A stretch of 39,978 nucleotides of DNA from an uncultured Lachnospiraceae bacterium (GTDB lineage Bacteria > Bacillota > Clostridia > Lachnospirales > Lachnospiraceae), in NCBI GenBank assembly GCA_947630005.1, contig CANRGB010000015.1:1-39978 (forward strand). Reading direction: 5' to 3'. Position numbers and translations under genes: made by a program. Below are positions 32,824 through 39,978 of the stretch, one piece after another. Each line of letters starts with the position of its first letter. Within the stretch, counting starts at the first letter, position 1. The notes beneath the pieces were generated by a model. The model was not told where the DNA came from and made no database searches. It saw nothing but the letters and a program-made list of their open reading frames with translations.

Positions 32824-34374
32824 TCACCCGACCGGTCCCATGCTCCGCAGCCGCGCCTCGATCTCCCGGCCCCGGTCCTCAAACAGAAGATTTCTGTTAT
32901 AAAGATAGTAGCGCTCACACTCATATTCCTGAAGAAAGCGGATGCTGTAATAATCGGCATTCAGCTCCGTGATAAAAATGACCATCTCCTGCCCTGTCCC
33001 GAACGCGGCCTCCAGAAAGTCAAACGCGTGCTCCAGCATCTGACCGGCATGGTCACGTCTGTCCTCAAGGCTGTCCTGCTGCCCGTCAAACCACTGTCTG
33101 AGCCACGCGAAAGCCTCTGTTCCATCCGAAAACCCCAGCTTTTTCAGCGCAAGCGACAGCTCCTCCAGCTTTCTTACCGCACCGCGGCAGATCTGCGCAT
33201 CCTGACGTGAAAGCAGCTCCGCTTTGCGCTGCCGCTCAAACTCCCCGGTAAATTTTTTCAGAACGCCGTCAAAAATTTCCTGCGGCGGGCATTTCTTTGC
33301 ATCCCCGGGATCTTTCTCCGAACCGCTTCCGACCCGCAGTCCGTCCCGGATCAGCTTTAATTGTTCGAACAGCAGCTTAAGCTCCCGCTCAGACCGCGCG
33401 ATCTGCACGAACTCCCCACGGCAGCGCGCAAGCAGGAGGCTCACGACACCAAGCCGCTCGTCGAAAGAAGCGTGGGCCGCCTTCTTCAGCAGGATATCGT
33501 CGATTGTGCCGTTCAGCACGGCGTCCAGCTGGTAATCCATCTGATATTTCTCATAAAGTTCAAGATAATTCGCGAAATCCTTCGCGATCTTCTCGTGCTG
33601 AATATACTGGACGACCACTTCCCGGTCCGCTTTCTTCCCAAGCTTTTCGTACACTTCGAGAAGCCGGGAAAGATCCTCCCAGCCGCGCGGCGTCGCGAAC
33701 TGCCTGCCGTCGACCGTCGTCTCCATGCGGTAGAAATACCCGGGCCGGGCCGTGAGATAGGAAGTGACCGCGGGATGGATCTGCTCCTTTGCCGCATACT
33801 CCTTCCAGACCTCAAAATCCGGTTCCACCTCGATCTTTTTTACGCGGTCCATCGTCACGACGTCAAACTCCCGGACCGATTTATTGTATTCCGGCGGATT
33901 GCCCGCGGCCACGATGATCCATCCTTCGGGAATCGCGTGACTGCCGAACGTCTTGTACTGCAAAAACTGCAGCATCGCCGGCGCCAGCGTCTCCGAGACA
34001 CAGTTGATCTCATCCAGGAACAGGATTCCCTCCGACAGTCCTGTTTTCTCCATCTTCTCATAAACCGCGGCCACGATCTCGCTCATCGTATAGCTGGTCA
34101 CATGGTATTCCTCTCCGTCGAATAATTTCTGTGAGATAAACGGCAGTCCGATCGCGCTCTGGCGCGTGTGGTGGGTGATCGTGTACGCCACAAGCCCGAT
34201 CCCGCATTCGCGGGCGATCTGCTCCATAATCTGCGTCTTCCCGATCCCAGGCGCTCCCAGCAGCAGCACCGGACGCTGACGGACTGTGGGAATCACATAA
34301 TCCCCGTCCTCATCTTTTAAGAGATACGATTCGATCGTATCCTTGATTTCTTCTTTTGCCCGTTTGATATTCAT
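32824..34374 (-). CDS. MoxR-type AAA+ ATPase
   Basis: A 516-residue ATPase. Walker A is GAPGIGKT (40-47), Walker B ILFLDE (117-122), sensor 1 the Asn in AAGNPPEYN (157-165), and an arginine-finger segment DVVTMDRVKK follows. After the AAA module, about 250 residues of helices form a partner-specific region. MoxR ATPases act with VWA proteins to mature or remodel protein complexes; here the partner is the DUF2201/VWA protein at 35856-37265, three genes upstream. The start at 34374 overlaps the thyX stop by 4 bp. The family includes RavA, CbbQ and NorQ relatives, but this branch is not one I can name. Confidence 0.9.
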   Translation of the reverse strand: MNIKRAKEEIKDTIESYLLKDEDGDYVIPTVRQRPVLLLGAPGIGKTQIMEQIARECGIGLVAYTITHHTRQSAIGLPFISQKLFDGEEYHVTSYTMSEIVAAVYEKMEKTGLSEGILFLDEINCVSETLAPAMLQFLQYKTFGSHAIPEGWIIVAAGNPPEYNKSVREFDVVTMDRVKKIEVEPDFEVWKEYAAKEQIHPAVTSYLTARPGYFYRMETTVDGRQFATPRGWEDLSRLLEVYEKLGKKADREVVVQYIQHEKIAKDFANYLELYEKYQMDYQLDAVLNGTIDDILLKKAAHASFDERLGVVSLLLARCRGEFVQIARSERELKLLFEQLKLIRDGLRVGSGSEKDPGDAKKCPPQEIFDGVLKKFTGEFERQRKAELLSRQDAQICRGAVRKLEELSLALKKLGFSDGTEAFAWLRQWFDGQQDSLEDRRDHAGQMLEHAFDFLEAAFGTGQEMVIFITELNADYYSIRFLQEYECERYYLYNRNLLFEDRGREIEARLRSMGPVG

Positions 34375-35012
34375 GTTCTGTCACTCTCTTCGGAAATTAT
34401 ATCATCAAAGATCACCGGGATCCGCTCCTTGAACTGATCCAGAAGGTTCTTCGCGAGCAGACGGATATCCGGATGCGCCGCCGCGTCGCCGCGCAGTTTC
34501 AGGAAATGCCTCCACTCGCGCAGATTCATCGTCACCATAATCTCCGTCTTCGTACAGGTCGGAAGCACAGATCGGGCCGTCTGCGGCTTGCAGCCGTCGG
34601 CAAGCAGCGCAAAGTAGTACTTTTCCGCGGCTTCCATCGCGCGGACCCAGTCCCGGTACTCCGGCGTGTCCTCCCTGATATCCACAGGGCAGACTACCGT
34701 GATCTCATTGCTGAATTTATCTTTGGAATAATTGCAGTACCGCGTGCTCTCCTGCGCGTAGCTCGCGATGCGGTGGCGCACGATCTCATGGGAGATTCCG
34801 CGGTCCGTCGTAAATTTCACCGTAATATTGTAATGCTCGATCACGGCCTCATGCCCGCGTCTGATAATGCCGGCGACAAACTTTTCCGCGGAATTTTCCG
34901 TGATATTATCCTCTGATTTGTAGCAGACCCTTCCCACCTTTTCAATATGCGCGAGAATTTCCTGCCCGTTAAGCGGAGTGATGATCTCCACATTCGGCTG
35001 AATTATTTTCAT
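34371..35012 (-). CDS. thyX: FAD-dependent thymidylate synthase
   Basis: ThyX makes dTMP from dUMP using FAD and methylene-tetrahydrofolate, without producing dihydrofolate. The 213-residue protein carries the signature RHRIASYAQESTR (79-91) with its conserved RHR, serines and arginine, plus LREWRHFLKLR near 163-173. Its presence suggests the organism may not rely on ThyA. It overlaps the MoxR gene by 4 bp (ATGA), which is an odd partner and may reflect only operon packing. Confidence 0.96.
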   Translation of the reverse strand: MKIIQPNVEIITPLNGQEILAHIEKVGRVCYKSEDNITENSAEKFVAGIIRRGHEAVIEHYNITVKFTTDRGISHEIVRHRIASYAQESTRYCNYSKDKFSNEITVVCPVDIREDTPEYRDWVRAMEAAEKYYFALLADGCKPQTARSVLPTCTKTEIMVTMNLREWRHFLKLRGDAAAHPDIRLLAKNLLDQFKERIPVIFDDIISEESDRT

Positions 35013-35070
35013 GATTTTCCTGTCCTTTCATCCGTGATGCGCCCCGCCTGCAGGGCATGAATGTCCTTCT

Positions 35071-35829
35071 TTAACGCTCCATCTCCAGCAAAAATTCCTT
35101 TACCGCCTCTGTCATTGCTTCCAGATGATAATCAAAGCAGTGCGTATCCCCGGGCACAATCACCAGCTTTGCGCTGGCGTAAAGCTCCTCTGCCCTTTTT
35201 GCGTATTCCAGCGGAACCGCCTCATCCCTGTCGCCCTGCACAATAAGCACCGAACCGCGGAAACGTTCTATCTCATCCTCCACATGAATCGTCTGAGCCG
35301 TCCGGATATAATTGCCGTTCAGCCGCAGATCATCCGTCTCCAGAAGATCCGGAATATGAACCGGGTCAAAGGATCTCCCCAGCAGATTCCCCTGCCTCGC
35401 TCCGTCCGGGATCATCCAGGCAGGCGAAAGAGGAATGAGCGCCTTCAGATCGTCCGCTTTCATACCGCCCGCAAGCATGGCAAGCAGGCCGCCCTGGGAG
35501 TGGCCGCAGAGATACAGACCGCTGACAAAATCCAGCGTCTTCGCATAGTCGATCACCGCCAGCGCGTTTGTCACCCATTTGTACAGCGTATGATCTTCAA
35601 ATCTGCCGCTGCTTTTGCCGTGACCGTACATCTCCGCCCTGAGAGCGGCAAAACCCGCCGCATTCGCGGCCTCGGCCGCCGCAATGATATGCCTCTCCTC
35701 CATATGTCCGGTAAACCCGTGAATCACGATCATCAGCGGACATTTCCCGGATTCATCCGGCATCTTTTCCGGCATATCCAGTTTTGCGTGAAGCCTGACC
35801 CCGTCGTTTTCAATAAAAAATTCCTTCAT
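35071..35829 (-). CDS. Alpha/beta hydrolase, cinnamoyl (feruloyl) esterase-like
   Basis: A 252-residue serine hydrolase. The nucleophile is Ser111 in GHSQGG, the acid Asp202 in GDRDEAVP and the base His230 in PGDTHCFDYH. HGFTGHMEERHI, RAEMYGHGKSSG and NYIRTAQTIHVED closely resemble Est1E, the feruloyl esterase of Butyrivibrio. It has no signal peptide, so it would release phenolic acids from imported plant oligosaccharides or esters inside the cell. The start at 35829 follows GAGGAGGAACCATCC. It sits between the VWA and thyX genes. Confidence 0.88.
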   Translation of the reverse strand: MKEFFIENDGVRLHAKLDMPEKMPDESGKCPLMIVIHGFTGHMEERHIIAAAEAANAAGFAALRAEMYGHGKSSGRFEDHTLYKWVTNALAVIDYAKTLDFVSGLYLCGHSQGGLLAMLAGGMKADDLKALIPLSPAWMIPDGARQGNLLGRSFDPVHIPDLLETDDLRLNGNYIRTAQTIHVEDEIERFRGSVLIVQGDRDEAVPLEYAKRAEELYASAKLVIVPGDTHCFDYHLEAMTEAVKEFLLEMER

Positions 35830-35855
35830 GGATGGTTCCTCCTCATTATATCTCT

Positions 35856-37265
35856 TCAGACCTCGTAATCCTCCGGATCGAGAATCAGTTTGATCGCCCA
35901 GGGCGGAACGTCGACATCCCGGTAATCCTCTTTCAAAAAGATAAATGCCGTCTCGTACCGCGGCTTTCGCAGCGGGAATATCCCATAGCCGTCCGTAAAA
36001 TAGAGCAGCCCGCGCAGCCGGGCAAAAGCCTGACGGCGCAGCAGTTCTTCCACGTACACAAACGCCGGCCGGAAATCGGTTCCGCCCAGCCCTTTTACCG
36101 TAAAATTTTCTATATAGCGCGCAAGCTCTCTCTTATCCGTGATGACCGCGTCTTCCCGCACCTTGTCGTCGCACTGGATAATATGGATGTTGATTTTGCG
36201 GAAAAAGCTCTCTGATTCCTGCAGGATGCCGCAGGTCTCCTCAAGGAAATGCTTTACCAGATCGCCTTTGCAGGACATGGAGGTATCGACCACGATGACA
36301 AAGTCCTCGATCTTTTTGACCTCCTTCGTCTCCAGCGGCTCAATCAGCGGCATATTCCCGTACAGACTCATCCCGTAATTGTAAAAAATATAATCAAACG
36401 AATCCGGATCGACCTGCATCTCCTCTTTCAGCACCGAAAATTTCCGGAGGAACTCACGGTAATCGTAGCGCTTCCTGTTCTCGATCTGTATCTGATCGGT
36501 CAGACTTTCCGCGTCCCCGGAGGCCTCCTTCGAGAAAGTCTCCATCTCCGTCTGCATCCGGTCGCGGATATCTTCCCACTTCCTCTGCTGCGGCTGCGGC
36601 CTGGAATTGTCCTCCTGCTGCCACAGCCGGTGGTCGTCCACGGCAAACTCCCGCGCAAGCCGGTCCAGATACGGCTGCGGAAAATGCTTCCGGCACAGAA
36701 TCCGGTAAATCCGCTCCGCGGTCGCCGTGAATCTTTTCTCATGCGCCATCCGAGAGCTCTGATTACTTATCCCATTTGCTCCGGACATTTCCGGCCGCCC
36801 GTCCGTATCCCTGTCGTGCTCCTCGCTGCTCCATCCCGAAATTTCCCGGTACACACTCCTTCGGAACGTGGATTTCGGCACATGCACGGCCTGTATCGCA
36901 AGATCGTCGATCACCCATTCCGCCGTGATATCGCATGCCAGATTCCAGTACTCCTCATCGCGCCCTTTCCGGTTCCAGAGATGGCAGAACAGACAGTGAA
37001 GAATGCTGTGCAGATACGCGCGATTCACCAGAACCCGGCTTTTGCGGAACAGCGAGGCAAGCTGTCCCGGATGAAAATACAGCGCGGTTCCGTCCGTCCC
37101 CGCAACTGTGATCTGCTGCTCAGGCACAAGCGCAAGAGAGGACAGCGCCACATCGAGGAAGCGCATGTTTAAATAAAGTTCATTTCGCGCGCTGCGCAGG
37201 ATATCCATCCCGATTTCCGCGAAAGCCGCTTCCCGTTCCCGCTGCGCAATGATCGGATTTTCCAT
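35856..37265 (-). CDS. DUF2201/VWA-domain protein, MoxR partner
   Basis: A 469-residue cytosolic protein. Residues 20-200 are a DUF2201-type putative metallopeptidase domain: His86, His90 and His95 in HSILHCLFCH, but a Ser stands where a catalytic Glu would be, so peptidase activity is doubtful. A low-complexity middle (about 143-265) leads to a C-terminal VWA-like domain with the metal site DTSMS (327-331), Thr396 in LGGTDFRP and Asp425 in YFTDGYG. VWA proteins of this type pair with MoxR ATPases such as the one at 32824-34374. The start at 37265 follows GGGAGGGGATGACAC. Confidence 0.9.
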   Translation of the reverse strand: MENPIIAQREREAAFAEIGMDILRSARNELYLNMRFLDVALSSLALVPEQQITVAGTDGTALYFHPGQLASLFRKSRVLVNRAYLHSILHCLFCHLWNRKGRDEEYWNLACDITAEWVIDDLAIQAVHVPKSTFRRSVYREISGWSSEEHDRDTDGRPEMSGANGISNQSSRMAHEKRFTATAERIYRILCRKHFPQPYLDRLAREFAVDDHRLWQQEDNSRPQPQQRKWEDIRDRMQTEMETFSKEASGDAESLTDQIQIENRKRYDYREFLRKFSVLKEEMQVDPDSFDYIFYNYGMSLYGNMPLIEPLETKEVKKIEDFVIVVDTSMSCKGDLVKHFLEETCGILQESESFFRKINIHIIQCDDKVREDAVITDKRELARYIENFTVKGLGGTDFRPAFVYVEELLRRQAFARLRGLLYFTDGYGIFPLRKPRYETAFIFLKEDYRDVDVPPWAIKLILDPEDYEV

Positions 37266-37302
37266 GTGTCATCCCCTCCCTGCTTTTTATTCGGCCATTT
37301 TG

Positions 37303-38751
37303 TTACAGTTCAAATCTGCGGCGGCGTGACGGCTTTGTTTCTGCTCTCTCCGTCTCCGGCTCCGGTTCCATCTGCCCTGGTTTCGGCTTCGGTTCTGCTC
37401 TCCCTGTCTCCGATCCCGGTTCCTCCTGCCCTGGTTTCGGCTTCATTTCTGTTCGCTCTGTCTTTGGTCCCGGTTCCGCCTGTTCTGGCTTCGGCTTCGC
37501 TTCCGCTTTCAGAGAACTTCCTTCCCCCAGAATTCTTCTTCTTTTATCTCTCTTCCCCGCTTTTCTCCGGTTCTCCATCAGGAAACTGACCGCCTCCACA
37601 AAGCGTTCCCTGCCCGCAAGCTCCGTCAGCACATCATAAAGATCCGGGTGCGCCGCTCCCGCAAGCTCCGTCAGAAAGCGGATCCCCCGCATATCACGCC
37701 TGCGGACAAACAGCCCCGCAAACTGCGCGCGCTCCGAAATCACATACGCCTCATACTGCCGGCGCGCCGACTCCGAAAGTCCGTGCGGAAACCACAGACG
37801 TCCCGTTACCAGACGCGCGGTGATCTCAAAATCCTCCCGCGCGACCGCATACGGGAGCAGACGGTCATACTGCTGAAAATCAAACACTTTATTTTGAAAA
37901 CAGTTCCGATACAGGATCCCGCTGCCGTGCACGTGCGTCTCCAGGATCCGGGCCGGCGTATTCTCGACGCCTTCCTCATAAAATTCCGGAAAGACCAGCC
38001 GCGCCATAAGAACAGATCCTTCTTCTCCATTCTTTTCCGTCTCCGCAAAATATAGCCTGTCCATCGCGCCCGAAGATCCTGACGGAACTCCCGCGCTGCT
38101 TTCCGGCCATCCCGGCCCCCGCGACAGAAATTCCACCTCCACCGCCTCCGGCACCTCGTCGAGCATCTGTTTCAGCGATGATTTTCCGTCCGCCCCAAGA
38201 CGCAGGCGGATCTTCTTTATATGATGACAGCCTGTGAAGACTCCGCTCCCCCAGTCCGAAAGAGCGCCGTCAAATTCCAGCCGTTCCAGGGCGTCACAGT
38301 TGTACAGGCAATATCGTCCGACGCGCCGGATACTGTCCGGAAATACCAGTTCTTTTAACTTATTTCCGCAGAGCGGCGGAATCAGACCTCCCGGCGTCTG
38401 TATCCCTTTTTCTGTCAGCAAACCCAAAAACGTGCCGCGGAACTTGTCCGGTTCCGCCCCGCAGGCAGCTTCTCCTTCCTCTTGCTTCTGCCCCGGAGAA
38501 AAACCGGCGCTCTCCTGAAAAATCAGAAGTTTTCCCGCCTCAAATTCTTTTCGGAACGCCTTTTCATCCATATGGGCGGAAAAACAGTAAGGCCCCGCTT
38601 CCGTCACCGGCAGGCCGCAGATCCGCTCCGGTATGACGATGCCTTCCTCACGGGAAAAACAGCGCCGGATCACCGCGCTGTCTCCCTTTTTCTCATACAC
38701 GAAAACCGGTCCCATGTCAGGACTGCTGTTCTGACTGAATTCCTCTCCCAT
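37303..38751 (-). CDS. Leucine-rich-repeat protein with Pro/Lys/Glu repeat tail
   Basis: A 482-residue protein without signal peptide or membrane segment. It has BspA-like leucine-rich repeats: an initial unit (GIVIPERICGLPVTEAGPYCFS) and LKELVFPDSIRRVGRYCLYNCDALERLEF near 132-160. The middle (about 245-400) is helical, similar to ankyrin-like or HEAT-like units, and residues 417-470 form three 18-residue repeats rich in KPKP and Glu. The gene ends 37 bp before the VWA gene, so it likely encodes a recognition or scaffold part of the MoxR-VWA set. The exact fold of the middle is uncertain. Confidence 0.75.
   Translation of the reverse strand: MGEEFSQNSSPDMGPVFVYEKKGDSAVIRRCFSREEGIVIPERICGLPVTEAGPYCFSAHMDEKAFRKEFEAGKLLIFQESAGFSPGQKQEEGEAACGAEPDKFRGTFLGLLTEKGIQTPGGLIPPLCGNKLKELVFPDSIRRVGRYCLYNCDALERLEFDGALSDWGSGVFTGCHHIKKIRLRLGADGKSSLKQMLDEVPEAVEVEFLSRGPGWPESSAGVPSGSSGAMDRLYFAETEKNGEEGSVLMARLVFPEFYEEGVENTPARILETHVHGSGILYRNCFQNKVFDFQQYDRLLPYAVAREDFEITARLVTGRLWFPHGLSESARRQYEAYVISERAQFAGLFVRRRDMRGIRFLTELAGAAHPDLYDVLTELAGRERFVEAVSFLMENRRKAGKRDKRRRILGEGSSLKAEAKPKPEQAEPGPKTERTEMKPKPGQEEPGSETGRAEPKPKPGQMEPEPETERAETKPSRRRRFEL
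37339..37503 (-). repeat. 54-bp repeats encoding the KPKP tail of the LRR protein
   Basis: Three 18-codon units at residues 417-470, of the type E-x-KPKP-x-Q-x-EP-x-x-ET-x-RA. Similar DNA copies indicate recent expansion. Confidence 0.8.
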
Positions 38752-38795
38752 AAATCCGCCTCTCTTCCTGCTGCCGGAAATTATTCCGCTTGGCT

Positions 38796-39521
38796 CTACC
38801 GGAAAACCTGCATGATCTCATACGCGACCGGCACGAGCAGCGCCGGCAGCATATTCCCGACACGGAATTTCTTCCCAAACGCGATGTTGACGCCCACACA
38901 GAAGATCAGCGCCGAGCCGATAAACGAAAGGTTCGCGATCAGCGTCTCTCCGATAAAGTTTCCGGCAAAATGCGCCAGCAGCGTCAGCGAGCCCTCATAG
39001 ACGAGGATCGCCAGCGCTGAGCACATGACGCCGACGCCGTAGGTGGACGCCAGCACGATCACAATCGCAAAGTCCAGCACTGCCTTCGCGGTCAGCATGG
39101 TCGCGTCGCCGGTAAGTCCGTCCTGGATCGAGCCGACGATCGCCATCGCGCCGACGCAGATGATCAGCGACGTGTTGACAAATCCCTCCACGAAACGCGC
39201 GTCCCGCTCCGCGTGAAACATCGCTTTTAATTTCTCTCCAAGCGTATCCATCCGCTTCTCGATATCAATCAGTTCCCCGAGCAGTCCGCCGAGCACCAGC
39301 GAAAAGATCAGCAGCATGCTGCCCTGTGTCTCAATCGATCCGTTCTCCACACGCAGCATTCCCTGCAGCGTTCCCGCGACCCCGATAAACATCGAAGCCA
39401 CGCCGCAGGCGCTCATCAGCGACTGTTCCATCTCTTTTTTCAGACCGCGGCGAAGAACCATTCCGATCGCGCTCCCCGCCACAACGCCCGCTGTATTGAT
39501 TAAAGTTCCAAGTCCAAACAT
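38796..39521 (-). CDS. DUF554-family membrane protein
   Basis: A 241-residue membrane protein with about seven hydrophobic segments. MFGLGTLINTAGVVAGSAIGMVL at the start, GGLLGELIDIEKRMDTLGEKLK near 78-99 and VNTSLIICVGAMAIVGSIQDGL near 114-135 are DUF554 (YdfK/YqgA) landmarks. Family members are thought to be transporters, but the substrate is not established. The start comes 3 bases after the thrS stop, so it is translated by coupling with AGGCGAG inside thrS. Confidence 0.9.
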   Translation of the reverse strand: MFGLGTLINTAGVVAGSAIGMVLRRGLKKEMEQSLMSACGVASMFIGVAGTLQGMLRVENGSIETQGSMLLIFSLVLGGLLGELIDIEKRMDTLGEKLKAMFHAERDARFVEGFVNTSLIICVGAMAIVGSIQDGLTGDATMLTAKAVLDFAIVIVLASTYGVGVMCSALAILVYEGSLTLLAHFAGNFIGETLIANLSFIGSALIFCVGVNIAFGKKFRVGNMLPALLVPVAYEIMQVFR

Positions 39522-39524
39522 AGA

Positions 39525-39978
39525 TTATTTGTTCTCGCCTTCCTGCACCGTCACCTCGCGCGCCACGCGGCCCTTGATCTCCTCCTTCACGGAAGCGATG
39601 AAGTCAGCAAGCGCTGTCTGACCCTCGTCGCCCGCGAAACGACTTCGAACGGATACGAGATTATTTTCCTCTTCTTTTGCGCCGACCACGAGCATGTACG
39701 GAACCTTCGCCAGACGCGCTTCGCGGATCTTGTAGCCGATCTTCTCCGCGCGGGTATCGACGCTTGAGCGGATACCTGCCTCTTTCAGTTCGGCGTCAAC
39801 CTTCGCCGCATAGTCCAGATACTTGTCGGAGATCGGAAGTACGCGCACCTGTTCCGGCGAGAGCCAGGTCGGGAATGCGCCCGCAAAATGCTCGATCAGG
39901 ATGCCGATGAAACGCTCGATGGAGCCGAACGCCACGCGGTGGATCATGATCGGGCGGTGTTTCTCACCGTCGGCTCCG
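39525..39978 (-). CDS. thrS: Threonyl-tRNA synthetase, C-terminal part
   Basis: The last 150 codons; the gene continues beyond the right edge. Visible are the end of the catalytic core (GADGEKHRPIMIHRVAFGSIERF, class II motif 3) and the anticodon-binding domain (AFPTWLSPEQVRVLPIS, LKEAGIRSSVD, KIGYKIREARLAKVPYMLVVG, FIASVKEEI). The enzyme charges tRNA-Thr. It is the first visible gene of the leftward string; any T-box leader would be outside the window. Confidence 0.96.
   Translation of the reverse strand, partial: GADGEKHRPIMIHRVAFGSIERFIGILIEHFAGAFPTWLSPEQVRVLPISDKYLDYAAKVDAELKEAGIRSSVDTRAEKIGYKIREARLAKVPYMLVVGAKEEENNLVSVRSRFAGDEGQTALADFIASVKEEIKGRVAREVTVQEGENK

Overview
The window reads as a chromosome segment of an anaerobic, gut-type Firmicute, most likely a Lachnospiraceae member. 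The signs are strong AGGAGG ribosome sites, HemZ, ThyX, a RelA/SpoT hydrolase-synthetase, CstA, DUF1700 and DUF554 proteins, and an esterase very like Est1E of Butyrivibrio. Base composition is moderately GC-rich and fairly even. I found no tRNA, rRNA, CRISPR array, transposase or phage gene. Most genes lie on the minus strand and are described here in transcription order. The exceptions are a DUF1294 fusion (8981-10273) and a four-gene sulfation operon (26126-31722).

Region 1 (1-7465) is a myo-inositol-type catabolic cluster read leftwards: a URO-D-family protein, an IolG-like dehydrogenase, a LacI-family repressor, iolD, iolB and the first codons of a type II GAPDH-like gene that runs off the left edge. 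Upstream of the URO-D gene, the lacI gene and iolD lie repeated GCGTG/CACGC or TTGTGTGC half-sites, which suggests one LacI-controlled regulon. The URO-D protein keeps the His-x-Cys...Cys set used for zinc by corrinoid methyltransferases, so demethylation of O-methylated inositols is a possible role. Between this cluster and glyA lies about 330 bp of densely hairpinned noncoding DNA.

Region 2 (7466-17479) holds housekeeping genes. glyA has its own promoter and terminator. The DUF1294 fusion gene diverges from it. An apt-rel-MBL-hemZ-HD-GYP operon follows (read leftwards from a promoter at 16170-16198), then tdk and a DUF1700 gene.

Region 3 (17480-25814) holds cstA with an uncharacterised cysteine-containing partner gene, an LCP-family protein with two low-complexity acidic tracts, and a Na/phosphate symporter. 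Upstream of the symporter is a PhoP/PhoR-like two-component pair. Three hexamers at exact 11-bp spacing, resembling a Pho box, sit before the symporter gene, which ties the regulator to its neighbour.

Region 4 (25815-31760) is the most distinctive part: sulfotransferase 1, cysD, a cysN-cysC fusion and sulfotransferase 2. ATP sulfurylase plus APS kinase make PAPS. With no PAPS or APS reductase, sulfite reductase or sulfate transporter nearby, and two PAPS-dependent sulfotransferases flanking the pathway, the operon appears devoted to sulfating a product rather than to sulfur assimilation. The two sulfotransferases are paralogues with different repeat-built coiled-coil and basic tails. A strong terminator ends the operon and faces the genes of region 5.

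Region 5 (31760-39978) is a compact leftward gene string: thrS (C-terminal part only), a DUF554 membrane protein, an LRR protein with a proline-rich tail, a DUF2201/VWA protein, a cinnamoyl-esterase-like hydrolase, thyX, a MoxR-type AAA ATPase, a YgjP-like metallopeptidase and a small conserved protein. The MoxR-VWA pair with the LRR protein and metallopeptidase looks like an uncharacterised chaperone or remodelling system.
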